Shown in pieces: positions 23,190 to 35,600 of a stretch of 64,000 nt of DNA (positions are counted from its first letter, which is position 1; each line of letters begins with the position of its first letter). Source of the DNA: Nageia nagi (taxonomy: Eukaryota; Pinophyta); assembly GCA_050084985.1 (NCBI GenBank), contig JBITNC010000001.1:66712001-66776000 (forward strand), in the 5' to 3' direction. The notes beneath the pieces were generated by a model. The model did not search any database. It saw only the letters and a list, made by a program, of their open reading frames with translations, and had not been told where the DNA came from. A program made the translations under genes and the position numbers.

Positions 23190-23878
23190 ATGTCATTGAT
23201 ACAGCCGGCAATGGGAAAAATTGGTTTTGGTTTCTTCCTTCTTGAGCTGCCTCCGGAAACTCAAAAGCCCTGTGCCCAGGCTTTCCATAACACTCAGTGT
23301 CCCCGAATGAAAGAGCATCCATTGTCACGAACTCAACCTCTATGAGTCCCCCGCTTTCTCGAGAAGTCGTTGCTCCTCCATCGTTTTGTGGTTCCTCTGT
23401 TGCGTTTCCACACGAATCACTTGCTCATTTTCCTTGCCCTTTTTCAGGATCCTTTGGTGATGTCCCTTCAACTTAGTGCATGCAAACTCTACTTGTACAG
23501 GATCATCCATTTGCTCAAAGTCAAAGAATCAGGCCATCTCATTTATCAAATCCACCAATTCTTCTGGATTTAGACTACCAGAATATGTTGAGACTTCCAT
23601 CTTTGTCTTACTTCGGAAATTTACAAAGAAACTTCTTTTCAGGTTGTTGCTTTCTTTTCTCCTCTTTTTCTTCATCAAGCTAATCCTCACATTCATGCAC
23701 AAGCCTGCTACTTTGTTGGGTGACCTCCAACTCGGCAATTGTTAGCCTTATTGCTTTCATCTCTTCTAGGAGAGCATATGCATCTTCAACTCCTTGTGCA
23801 TGTTCACACTGCCTCTCTACTGTGCATCCTCTTCTTTTTCCCTACTCCTATCTGCCATTGTTTTGGCTTTGATACCAT
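23190..23878 (-). pseudogene. Gypsy F1 gag remnant with zinc-knuckle remnant
   Basis: Minus-strand 5' part of a Ty3/gypsy element. The start near 23858 reads MADRSREKEEDAQ. An acidic and lysine-rich gag segment lies at about 23529-23740 (SRSKTKMEVSTYSGSLNPEELVDLINEMA). A zinc-knuckle remnant, CYGKPGHRAFEFPE, lies at about 23245-23300. The frame is broken and the element stops near 23190 without pol. The same gag recurs in F2 (57214-57780). Confidence 0.75.
23865..23877 (-). promoter_or_regulatory. Primer binding site of gypsy F1
   Basis: GGCTTTGATACCA on the plus strand, i.e. TGGTATCAAAGCC on the sense strand. It differs by one base from the initiator tRNA-Met primer site TGGTATCAGAGCC and sits one base from the LTR edge. 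Confidence 0.75.
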
Positions 23879-24330
23879 TGAATGAACAACAACTACAACA
23901 GTCTAACCGCAGTCCCAGAACATACACAAAAAGTTCCAAGGAATTAAATTGATAAAAATAAGCTAGGAGTAAGTAATTCATTTGCCAACAAAATATCAAA
24001 TCTTTAAAAACCCCAAAAGTTAATTTATGGATCTACAATATCTTGGGAAACATCCCTGACATTCTCCCTTCCTATCCTTTCCACGTCCTTCGTATTTATA
24101 GTGTTTATAAGCCTATTTTTAAAACTGTTGTTGTTATGCATGCGTAACCAAGCTGCTAGGATAAGGATCCTTACCCATAACTACATGTTTAACTGTTAAA
24201 TGTAAATCATTACCTAATCTTAGGGTAAGATAAGGATGTATTTAGTCTTTAAAATCCATGTTACCTCTTCTAATCCTTTGCTCTTACAATGTGAAATGAT
24301 AATGCATACATCTCCTCAATTCACAATTTG
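23879..24330 (-). repeat. 5' LTR of gypsy F1
   Basis: Minus-strand LTR beside the primer binding site. It shares long similar blocks with the F2 LTR at 57805-58198, for example CAGTCCCA(G/A)AACATACAC and ATATCTTGGGAA. The outer end is uncertain because the two copies diverge there. Confidence 0.7.
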
Positions 24331-24365
24331 CCTTTTGTGATTTGTTTTCCTTCTCTTTTTTAGAT

Positions 24366-26580
24366 TGATCACAATTGCTGTATATCTCTTGGTGGCTCCC
24401 AGTCCCTGATGGCATCCAACTTCTTTTGTTCTGGTTTGATCACTCCATTGCCAACAACATGCCCCAAGAAGTGCACCTCTTTCTGAGCAAAGGAACATTT
24501 CTTTTTCACATACGACTCGTTCTGATGAAGCTTTTCAAACACCATACACAAGTCAGATGCATGCTCTACCAACATTTTGCTATATATCAAAATGTCATCG
24601 AGATATACCACCACATATTTGTCTAGGTAAGGGCAAAATACCTTATTCATTAGGATGCAAAAAGTTGTAGGAGCATTACATAGACCGAATGACATGACCA
24701 TAAAGTCGTACGGCCCATATCTGGTTACACACGTCTTCTCTTCATCACCTTATGCAATTCTCACTTGGTAGTACCCTTATTTTAGGTCCAACTTAGAGAA
24801 ATACATTGCATTCTCCATTCGGTCACAACAATCTTCCATTAACGGCAAGGGGTACCTATTCTTTATAGTCAACTTATTCAAGGCCCTGTAATCCACACAC
24901 ATCCTTACGGAGCCATCCTTCTTCTTTTGAAACAACACTGGTGCCCCATAAGGAGAATGAGATGGCTTCAAATGTTCTGCTACCATCAACACCTCTGATT
25001 GTTGCTTCAATTCCACTATTTCTGTTGGTGACGATCCATAAGGTCTAATGGTTGGAGGTTTGGCCTCTGAGACCAATTCAATCTTATGATCCATGGCACG
25101 TCGGGGAGGTAGGTGGGTTGGCAACTGTATTGGCATTACATCCTGAAACTTCTCCAAAACTTCCTCGATCTTCTGAGGTACACTTCAATCTCTATCACTT
25201 GCTTCTCTACATCTTTCACTGCCATCATTAGCGCCAAGTACAAAGGTTCCTGTTTGTTCCTGGCAACTTTCCTCAAAGACATAACTGACAAGTGTTGCTC
25301 TCTCCTAGTAGACCTTGGTTCACACAGATCCACCATACAAGAGAAATCGGGGTGATAGATGACTAGTTTGTTTTGGTGGGGAAGGGTGGCCGCTTGGGTG
25401 GTTTTAATAAAGGAATGATCTAGAATAAGATCAAAGTCATTAAGAGGAATAGTAAGGAGTTGGGTTGTTCCAAACCATCTTCCTATTTGGAGGAAAACGT
25501 TATTGGTCTTGCCTACTCCTTCCTTTGCAGGACGATTACCCAACTTGATTGAATAACCAGTCGAGGTGTTTCGTAGACCCGTATCCTTGATAAGTCGGAT
25601 GGACACATAGTTGTTAGAAGTGCCCTGATTCATAAGGGTGACGACTGGCCTACCATTTAGGATGACTTCTACAAAATTCAGAGGCTGGGGAGGAACCTCA
25701 TCAATCACGACAATTTTTTCTTCAAACAAAGAGATCGTGTTCAAGAGTTTAATTGTGTTGAGTGATGGATTTTGAGGAGGTAGGATAATAAGAATGACAA
25801 AATTAGTTGAGGTATAAGGTACATTTGGTTGGCTAGGAGGGGTCACAACAAAATATATGGGTTGACTGGTTTGGGTAGCATTGATAGTGTTAAGACGGTA
25901 TTTGTCAGGACACTCCTTGGCAATATAACTCGTGCTACTACACACATAACACTATATCTCAAATCTTGTATCAAACCGATCTTTTGAGACTTATTTGAAT
26001 GTTGTGACTCCTCTCTTTGATGCCCTTTCTTCTTCTTGCCCCCTTGTCATACTTCCTATCTTCTCTCCCATTATTTCTTCCATCACTTTTACCATTTCGA
26101 CCTTTATAATAACCTCTATTTTCACTTTTGTTGTCCTCTCTACGATTCTTTATGATCTAACTTCCCATTTCTATGTCCTTTCCTTTACTGAACATAGACT
26201 TCTTTCGTGACTCGCCCTTATCATCACTTTGGTTTCCTTACCTAAGCCACCTTCACGATAATTAGTTAACTTGTCTACCACTACGATGGTTTGCTCTAAT
26301 GTTTCAACATCTTTCCGATTGAGCTCATTCCTAGCCCAAGATTGTAATCCATCCATGAAGTGCCACAACCTATCTTCTGTAGCCACCACTGAAATCTCCA
26401 ACATTAGAGATTGGTAAGTCTTTATGTAGTCCTTGATGGAACTTGTGTGTTTTAACTCTTTTAGTTTCTTACGGGTCATCTATAGGGGCATTTTTAGCAC
26501 GGAACCGTTCTCTTAACAACTCCTTCAGCTTTTGCCAATTGTCACATGGTACCTCCTTAATGCCCTTTTTGATGTTGGTG
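24366..26580 (-). pseudogene. Gypsy E gag-pol, minus-strand arm of a large inverted repeat
   Basis: A Ty3/gypsy fragment read on the minus strand. Gag lies at about 26170-26580 (CDNWQKLKELLRERFRAKNAP, then KKLKELKHTSSIKDYIKTYQ). The zinc-knuckle region is at about 25920, the protease region at about 25200-25945 (LNGRPVVTLMNQGTSNNYVS), and RT at 24369-25157 with [19 protein letters not shown] and the catalytic VVVYLDDILIYSK. Two stretches (269 and 126 codons) are still open, but stops and frameshifts separate them. It ends near 24366, inside the RT-RNase H connection (DWEPPRDIQQL). No integrase or 3' LTR is attached. Confidence 0.9.
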
Positions 26581-26702
26581 GTTGGGTATTTTGACGATGA
26601 GGCAAAGCAGTGGTGGCGTACTAGGGAGGCCAACATCAAGAAGGGCATTAAGGAGTTACCGTGTGACAATTGGGAAAAGCTGAATGATTTGTTGCAGAGA
26701 AC
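26505..26702. repeat. Centre of the gypsy E inverted duplication
   Basis: The gag segment that reads CCAACATCAA(A/G)AAGGGCATTA on the minus strand left of about 26580 reads the same on the plus strand from about 26630. The arms are separated by only about 51 bp of plus-strand gag sequence (DDEAKQWWRTRE). From this centre the gag-protease-RT copies run outward for more than 2 kb in each direction. Confidence 0.9.
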
Positions 26703-29560
26703 GGTTCCATATTAAAAATGCCCTTATGATGGCCTCTAAGAAACTAAAAGAGTTAAAACACACGAGTTCTATCAAGGACTACATAAAGACTTACCAGTCT
26801 CTAATGTTGGAGATTCCGGTGATGGCTATAGAAGGTAGGTTGGGCACTTCATGGATGGATTACATCTGGCCAAGAATGAGCTCAACCGGAAAGATGTAGA
26901 AACATTAGAGGAAACCATCGTAGCAGTAAACAAGTTAACTGATTATCGTGAAGGTAGGCTTAGGTAAGGGAAACCAGAGTGATGACAAGGGTAGGTCAGG
27001 AAAGAAGTCTCAGTTCAATAAAGGGGAAAGGAGTTGAAATAGGAAGTTGGATCACAAGGACAATCATGGGGGGACAACAAAAGTGAACATAGAAGTGATT
27101 ATAAAGGTCAAAATGGTAGAAGTGATGGAAGAAATGATGGGAGAGGAGATAGGAGGAATGACAAGCGGGACAAGACGAAGAGAGAGCATCAAGGAGAGGA
27201 GTCACAACATTCAAATAAGTCTCAGAAGACCAGGTTTGATACAAGATTTAAGAGATAGTGTTATGTGTGTAGTCGCATGGGTCATATTGCCAAGGAGTGT
27301 CCTGACAAACACTATCTTACACTATCAATGCTACCCAAACCAATCAACCCATATATTATATGACCCCTGCTAGCCAACCAAGTGTACCTTATACCTCAAC
27401 TAATTCTGTCATTCCTATTATCCTACCTTCTCAGAATCCATCACTCCACACAGTTAAACTCTTGAACGCAATCTCTTTGTTTGAAGGAAAAATTGTTGTG
27501 ATTGATGAGGATGCTTCCAGCCTTTGAATTTTGTAGAAGTCATCCTAAATAGTAGGCTAGTCGTTGGCCTTGTGGATCAGGGCGCTTCCAACAACTATAC
27601 AGTTAAACTCTTGAACACAATCTCTTTGTTTGAAGGAAAAATTGTTATGATTGATAAGGATGCTTCCCGCCTTGAATTTTGTAGAAGTTATCCTAAATGG
27701 TAGGCTAGTCGTTGCCCATATGGATCAGGGTGCTTCCAACAACTGTGTCCACCCGATTTATCAAGGATATGGGTTTGTGGAACACCTCGATTGGTTATTC
27801 AATCAAGTTGGGTAATCGTCTTGCAGAGGAAGGAGTACACAAAATCAACAACGTTTTCCTCCAAATAGAAAGATGGTTTGGAACAAACCGACTCCTTACC
27901 ATTCTCCTTGATAACTTTGATCTTATTCTAGGTCGGTCCTTTATTAGAACCACCTAAGCGGCCACCCTTCCCCACCTAAACAAACTGGTCATCTATCACC
28001 CTGATTTCTCTTGTATGGTGGATTTGTGTGAAGCAAGGTCTACTGGAGAGAGCAACACTTATCAGTTATGTCTTTGAGGAAAGCCGCCAGGAACAAGTGG
28101 GAACCTTTGTATTGGCGTGATGATAGTAGTGAAAGATGTAGATAAGCAGGTGATAGAGATTGAAGTGTACCTCAGGAGATCAGGGAAGTTTTGGAGAAGT
28201 TTAGGATGTAATGCCAGTGCAGTTGCCAACCCACCTGCCTCCTCGGCTGCGTGTATCATAAGATTGAATTGGTCTCAGGGGCCAAACCTCCAACCATTAG
28301 CCTTATAGATTGTCACCAACAAAAATAGTGGAGTTGAAATGACAATTGGAGGATGTTATGGCAGCAGGATATTTGAGGCCATCTCACTCTCCTTATGGGG
28401 CACTAGTGCTGTTTCAAAAGAAGAAGGATGGCTCCCTAAGGATGTGTGTGGATTACAAGGCTTTGAATAAGTTGACTGCAAAGAATAAGCATCCCTTGTC
28501 GTTAATTGAAGATTGTTTTGACCGACTGCAGAATGTGGTGTATTTCTCTAAGTTGGATCTGAAATAGGGGTACTACCAAGTGAGAATTGTAGAAGGTGAT
28601 GAAGAGAAGATGTGTGTCACCAGATATGGGTCGTATGACTTTATGGACATGTCGTTCGGTCCATGTAATGCTCCTGCAACTTTTTGCACTTTGATGAATG
28701 AGATATTCTGCCCTTACCTAGACAAATTTGTGGTGGTATATCTCGATGACATTTTGATATATAGCAAAATGTTGGCAGAGCATTCATCTCACTTGTGTAT
28801 GGTGTTTGAGAAGCTTCGTCAAAACGAGTTGTATGTGAAAAAGGAGAAGTGTTCATTTGCTCAATAAGAGGTGGATTTCTTGGGGCATGTTGTTGGCAAT
28901 GGAGTGATCAAACCAGAACAAAGAAGTTGGATGCCATTAGGGACTGAGAGCCACCAAGAGATATACACTAGTTGAGACAGTTCTTGTGCTTAGCCAACTA
29001 TTATAGAAAGTTTGTGAGAGGGTACTTTAAGATTGCGACACCTCTCACTCAGTTGTTGAAGAAGGGGCAAAATGGTTGTGGACGACAACAAGGGATGCAA
29101 CATTCAAGGAGTTGAAGAAGAAGCTTACTATTGCACCTGTGTGGGCCTTACAAGACTTCTTTAAGCTGTTTGAAGTACACACGAATGCTTTTGATTTTGC
29201 TATTGGTGGTGTACTGGTGCAAGAGGGGCACCTTGTCGCCTATGAGTCTTGGAAACTGAAAGATGCAGAGAGACGATATCCAAATCATGACAAGGAAATA
29301 GTGGCAATCATACATGGCTTGAGGGCTTGGTGACACTACCTCTTGGGAACTTCCTTTGTGGTAAAGATAGACAACATTTCCAACACCTTCTTCAAGTCTT
29401 CGAAGAGATTAACTGGAAAGAAGGCACGTTGGGTAGACTTCATTGCCGAATATGATGTTGAGTTTCAGTATAACCTTGGGAAGCAAAATGCGGTTGCAGA
29501 TGTGCTTAGCCGTAAACCTCAACACAAGGAGGGAGAAGAGGAAGATGTGGAGGATGAGCA
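26630..29560 (+). pseudogene. Gypsy E gag-pol, plus-strand arm, extending through RNase H
   Basis: The plus-strand partner of 24366-26580, reaching further. Gag lies at 26630-27240, a CX2CX4HX4C zinc knuckle (CYVCSRMGHIAKEC) at about 27262-27303, and the protease region at about 27540-27960, where about 150 bp is tandemly duplicated. RT is at 28346-28930, with [19 protein letters not shown] and the catalytic VVVYLDDILIYSK. The RNase H-like domain is at 29076-29530 (HTNAFDFAIGGVLVQEGHLVAYES, then YPNHDKEIVAII), ending NAVADVLSRKPQ. Stops and frameshifts break it at many places. Integrase and an LTR are missing. Confidence 0.9.
27449..27745 (+). repeat. ~150-bp tandem duplication inside the gypsy E protease region
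   Basis: ACAGTTAAACTCTTGAAC, AATCTCTTTGTTTGAAGG and GATCAGGG(C/T)GCTTCCAACAAC each occur twice about 150 bp apart, with about 8 percent divergence. The minus-strand arm has a single copy, so the duplication arose after the arms formed or in one parent. Confidence 0.8.
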
Positions 29561-30084
29561 GGGGCTCGCCCCAACTCAAGTGGGGGAGAACCCTCTCGTT
29601 CTCACAACCTAGGATCTCACGTTGTCATGCACCACAGGTGTCCCTTGCTAGACACCGAGCTCCAAGGGGCGGTCCATATGTGGTCTATATGCGGTTTGCT
29701 GCACAATACTTCGGGAGAGCCATGCTCCAAGGGGTGGTTCATTTTGGTACTGTGTTAGTGCATGACCAATAGCACCACCACACAACCAACAAATATTGAC
29801 CACAAATGTAAGAAACTAAGTTGCAACCAACATATTTTTTCTATTGGTTGTGACTTTGGAGAGTACTCAACGACTAAGAGATTATTTGAATATAAAAAAC
29901 TTAAAACATTTTATGAAAAAAATATAAAACATGTTTAAATCCAAAATTAAAGAGCTATAAAGTCAATTTTCTATTATATTTAAATGAAATAAGTACATTT
30001 ATCGTTTGTAATCATCAATGCTCATAAAAATTACAACAATATAAAAAGTCAAGTAGTTCTAAAGTCTAAAGTCTAAAGACTTTG
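29561..30084. other. Unassigned stretch between gypsy E and hAT-C
   Basis: No gene. CTCCAAGGGG(C/T)GGT occurs at about 29650 and 29728, followed by AT-rich sequence. The hAT-C left terminus should lie here, but I could not identify it. Confidence 0.45.
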
Positions 30085-31775
30085 AGTCTAGATTCTAAAT
30101 TGCTGTAATGCCCTCTTTCCCATTTGATGTATAAGTCCTTGCAACAAGTGGTTCTGGTGGAAGTGTCACATCCTCATCCTCAACAAGATCCTCAAGTATG
30201 CCCTCGAGCTCCATACAAATTGTAATTGTTGCAGTTGATGGATTTGTTCTTGTTGTAGTTGATGGACTTGTTGCTTATCTTTCAAGTTGCTGAATTTCCT
30301 CCTCACTGAAGATGGGTTACACATTTTCAGCTACATAGTCAGCTAGTGGACCCATTTAATCAAGATCAGTGGGTCATGTGACTCTATCTCGTCCACTTGT
30401 TTGATGTGAAGTCGAAGATTGGATTGGACAAACACAAGGTCATTGAGGCACTACTAGCTCAACCTATTGCGTATCTTAGTGTGAATTCTTTCAAATAATG
30501 ATCAATTGTGTTCACACATAGAAGCGTAGCCTAACTCAATATCCTTATTGCTAGCCTTTGAAGATTTGGGCATCGAACGCCATTATCTTCTCACCATATA
30601 TCTGTAAGAAAGAAATGACATTTTAAAAACTTAGTCTAGATTCTACAATATGTAAGTTCTTAAATGACCCTACTTCTATTGAATTGGGATCATCCTCTCT
30701 ATGCAGGTATAGAGACTATTGATAACCTTCTTATTGGGCTCAAAATTATTAGTGTAAAAAAACTTGGAGTTCAAGTAGTACTCCGTTTCATGTAAAGGTC
30801 AGTTGACTTGTTGGGTCCATCTCTTGTTAATGATACACCAAATGGGATCCAATTTATGTTGGTATCCTTGATAAAAATGTTGGATAGTCTCCTTTGCCCT
30901 ATTCACGGACTCATATAGATAGCCCATCGACATGAACTTACTATCTACAAGACGAAGAACTTTGACCGAAGGTTCTATCACCTACAAATCATAATCATTA
31001 AAAAAACAAATTTTAGATTTTCAAATTTAAATTTAAGAATAATAAAAAAATACTAAGTTACAAACTAGAAATTAAAAAACATAAAAAGAACACATTTAAA
31101 TTACCTTGATGACCTCCTTAACACCTTTCCAAAAAAAGTCGTCAAACACCATTTTGACAACTCTTTCTGCATCCTCCTTGTGCGAAAAGGAGATGCCTTT
31201 CAATTTATCACTCACAAGCATTTGCTTTAGAGAAGCTTAAGCATTAAAGAGGCTTTGCAATGTAATGGAATTGGAGGCAAATCAAGTGATTCCTGGACAA
31301 TTGATCTGCTTGCCAACAATGTGCTTTCTCATCAAACTAAGCACCTAAGTGTGCTTGTAGGGAAATTTTGTGATTGTTTCGCTTTTTCAACCACACTTCT
31401 AATCCATATGAGCTTGCCAATGCCCTCTAGTTAAGATCAAGGCAATGGGTTGCACACAGGCTCCAAAATACAGTGGTGTTGATTTGCTCATCTAATAGGA
31501 CGTGTGTTGGCAACTACCTCCTCAAGCAAAGGTCCTTTGAAATCATTTGTGGTAGGGGGCTCCTCTTCCAACAACAACGAATATTGTCACCATGGCATCC
31601 ATTTAAGGATTATTTACAACATTAAAAGGAATGTTGCAATAGTACCAAAAATTTGCAACCGTTGTTTGGGCTGCTTTGATCTTCTTTTTCCCCATGCTCT
31701 ACTGTCAAGGGAAAGTTGTGCCTCTCCTCAAGGAACAAAGAAAGTTGGAATTGTACTATCACTTGTTGAAGATTG
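30085..31775 (-). pseudogene. hAT-C transposase remnant, C-terminal part
   Basis: The minus strand reads as the second half of a plant hAT transposase. SDKLKGISFSHKEDAERVVK is followed by VFDDFFWKGVKEVIK at about 31110-31220. VIEPSVKVLRLVDSKFMSMGYLYESVNRAKETI lies at about 30880-30980, then DPIWCIINKRWTQQVN..LHETEYYLNSKFFY. An acidic tail (about 30085-30260) reads MELEGILEDLVEDEDVTLPP. These blocks match the FWKGV..., EPLVKVLR.VD and YLNP.F.Y signatures of the family. An intron-like AT-rich gap lies at 30985-31105. It is broken by stops and cut at 31775 by gypsy D. Its N-terminal zinc finger appears at 46770-47130. Confidence 0.75.
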
Positions 31776-32423
31776 TGTAGCCATCTAAATATGATTTATA
31801 TTTATTATAAAAACATATTTAAGGTATCAAGGAATAATATTGTAAAAAAGGTGTAAATGTCAAGAAAAACACCATAAGCAATGTAATTAGTGTGAATATC
31901 AAGAAAAACACAAGCAATGTAATTCATGTAAATCTCAAGAAGCACAAATATTAAAGAGGCTCTTCTACAAAAGAAGGTCACAAGCATGGCATTCCCTATC
32001 TTAGAGATCAAAAGATTAGATTAGATACAATCCTCACAACACCTAGATAAGTCGACTTCAAGATTGTTCCACCACACTTCAAATAACAACGATGTCTCTC
32101 AATGCCACCTATCTATGGATCTATTGTCTATCTTCGCATTAATATTATCTTTGAGTTTGTCTTCATATATGTCATGAAGAAGGACACATGTGGTGTAGCA
32201 GGATTGTTGCAGTGATGCTCGCACTGTACCTTCTGTACATTCGGAGCTCCAGATCACGGAGGCAACTTATTTGAGTGCAAAGGATATTAGATTTAGCACG
32301 AAGAGATACGATCGAGTTCATGATTACTCAAAATATCCTTATATTGATGCAATAATACCAACAATTGGTATTTCATAGTTCTATAGTGAATTAGTAACCA
32401 TAATTCATTATTTTGATACTACA
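31776..32423 (+). repeat. 5' LTR of gypsy D
   Basis: A 648-bp LTR beginning TGTAGCCATCTAAATATG and ending GATACTACA. It is the partner of 41284-41904, with scattered substitutions and small indels. Confidence 0.9.
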
Positions 32424-32560
32424 TTTTGGTAAACTTGATTGATGCGATAAATCTTGCCTTTTTGGGTAAAATCTGACACACATCTGCAAAGGATTCCACG
32501 ACACCAATAATGTTTGTTGTCTAAGAAAAGAGCACACACATCGTTCAAATAGCGCAAAAT

Positions 32561-32620
32561 ATGGACCCTGCAGCTATGCAAAACATGAACAAAAACAAAC
32601 AATATCTCTACTCTCTACTA
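32561..32620 (+). pseudogene. Possible gag start of gypsy D
   Basis: About 140 bp after the 5' LTR a plus-strand ATG opens MDPAAMQNMNKNKQYLYS before running into hAT-B sequence. The position fits a gypsy gag start. The peptide is too short to assign by itself. Confidence 0.3.
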
Positions 32621-35600
32621 GGAAAATTGTCTGGGTCAAAATCATACATGTCAAGGGCATCAGGCTCTAAATTTGGTCCCTCATGGCTTCACGATGATGC
32701 TTTCCTACCATCTCTAGGTAGTTATCCATAGCTGCTGCAACTGTGCTTGATGATCGAATAGTATCTTCATCAAATGTCACTGGCTTTAGAGATGGTGCAT
32801 CAATATCTAGATTGGCTAATTGCAACTCAAATGAGTTATCCAATGTCATCTAATTTGGTAGCACATCCCACAATTTGGTATGACCCCTCTGATACTCCTG
32901 CCTTTACCTGTATAGAATACGAAGATTGGTGTGCACATACACCAAGTTTGCTACACTCTTCTAATCAAGTTTGCTACGCTCAACATTATGCACCATGGAG
33001 TATGTACTCCAATTCCTCTCACAGCAAGATGATGAGGTCACCTGTGATAGAACTTGTAGGGCTAATTGCTACAAAGGTGGACATGTTGATCCATTACATG
33101 CCCAAAATATATGAGGCTTCTTCAAACCCCCATTGCTAATGATATCATAACAACAAAACTTGCGTGTACCTGTAGAGAACTTTGCAAATGCCTCCTCAAT
33201 CATATCCAATGTACCTTGATCAGGAAACAATCACCTCAGAGCTATCTTCATACCATCTGAAATCTCCTTATCCATATGTGGAGGGAAGCGTTGACGAAGA
33301 CTAGAAGTAAAATTCAGCCATTCATCACTATAGTATTTGGGATTCGATGAGTGTGCTAAGCAATGAAATGGTGTACAATTTTTCTCCCATCTACTAAAAA
33401 GGGTGGTGCTAATAGATGAATAGATCTCATCAACAAAAGCAATAGTATTAGCAATTGAAGCATGCTCATAAATTACATGTTTTACCTTTTCAATGAGACT
33501 ATCCCATCGCTCATAAACCTCACCAAGAACAACAACATTTGTATCAGCAAAACAAAGTAAAAATATGATTGGCTCAACAATGAGCAAGCTGTATTCTATC
33601 CTCTCCCACCATGTGTTATCAACCACAATCTCCTTTATTTTCGTAGATGTGTTTATGTCAATCTTTCTCTAGAAAGACCACATCTCATCAATAACCATCG
33701 CCTCTAATGCTTTTTTTAATTCCTTTATTCTCTTTAACATGATAAAAGAGGAAGCGAAATGAATGTCTGCCACTCTAAGAAGGGAGAGGTGGCTATGTTT
33801 GCGATAGATGGTGAGTGCATGTGTATAATTTTGTACAAAATTCCTTATCAACTTTGTATCCTCAATTATTTTAGACATCCAAGGCAAGTCAAGTGCAATT
33901 GATTTTAGTGCAAGGTTTAGACTATGTACTATGCATGGTGTCCAAAATACACTAGGGTACTTAGCCTTTAAAATCATCTCTGCTGTCTTACAAATAGGTG
34001 CATTATCAGTAATCAACTGCATAATGTTATCAACTCCCACTTGCTCAACAATGTTGATAAATAATTCACCTGCATAGTCATACAACAATTGAAAAGATGG
34101 AATATGGGAAAGAAAATAAGTATAGATTTAAATATAAAGAAAAGATAATATTATCCAACCACAAGTGATTCCTATTCTTAAGTATTCTATTTGTTCCTTT
34201 GCAAGAATTATTGTTCAAAAGTACCTAAGTATGCATGGTCTTTGTATTTTCCCATAGCATCCACACATTTGATGAAGACTGGACCATTGGGAGATGACAT
34301 AATGAAATTAATCAATGGATGACGAGCTGGATCAATCCACCCATCTAATACTATGCTCACTCCTGATAGTGGCCAAGTTGCCCTAATAGTTGCCAATTCT
34401 TCTTGTACCCTCCTCTTAGCTTTATCCAAAATGGTGGTCCTCAATGTTATAAAGCTAGGAGGAATATAACTAGAAGGTGCATGTTAAACTAACCCCCTTC
34501 ACCATTTCTAAAAAAAAAAGGGAACGCACAATATTGAAAGAAAGACAATTGCCATAGTGATACATACGAATAAGGAGGTCCATTTCCTCCCTCAACTCCC
34601 TCTGAAACATCTTATCGATGCTACTAGAAGCATCTGTTCTTTTTCGACTATATGGAACATTGGTGTGTTTCTCATTCAAATTCATGCCTTGAGACTTGAA
34701 CAATGGATAAACCATTGGTGACTTATGTAATGTCCCTAAATTTGCTAGTTTGTAAATATGTAATAATTGGTGTGTTTTGTGTGTGTTGAGCATCATTGAG
34801 GGTGTTTTGTCATATTATGAGGTTAAAGTGAGGATTGTAGAGGTAAATAAATGTGTTTTAACTAGTTCAAATGTTAGTATATGGGTTAGGAAAGTTATAT
34901 AAGTATTTGGTGTGAGTTTCAGGTTAGAAAAAGATGTTAATTTGTGGCTTTTGTTGGAATAACGTTTTTGTATTATGTCTAAATGACCTCAATGCAAGAT
35001 TATATCGTAGCCCTTAGATTTTGTATGTGTAAGATCTAATCTCAGCCCTTCATGATTAGATTTAAGGCTAAGATTCATCCTAACATTTGGGTAAGAGAAT
35101 AAAATAGATCTAAGACCTCACTTTGTTGTTGTTGTTAATTGGAGAATTGAATTGGGAGAATTTTGAAGAATTCTTGGGCTCTTAGGGATAGCTAGAAGTA
35201 TCTCTTTGAGTTTACGGGAATCCCATTGGATTTACTCTAGTGGAGGCTAGGCTAGCTAGCTCTTTACCTGTCTATATTTGACAAACCTATCCAGGGTTTG
35301 TGATCTGAGGATAATTGTGAACCAGATTGGAACTAGAAAATCAGATCTAGCCAAGAGGAGGGCATATAAGGAGTTTTTAGGCATTGTAGTGTGTTCATGA
35401 AGCCCTAAGAGAGGGACATCTACCTCTAGGAGGCATATTTGCATGTAGAAAAGGTCAAATCTGACCTAGCCAACTAGACATTTGCATTCAAGAGAGTCAG
35501 ATCTACATATTTCAATGTGACGTCAGCTCTACAGGGCCAGATCAAGGGTTTTAAAGCATCAAAGTCAGCCACATCAGCCATATGTCTTATGCATGTGTGT

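Noticed and set aside
32774-33139. 121-codon plus ORF as a gene
   Set aside because: It is the antisense of the hAT-B C-terminal dimerisation region.
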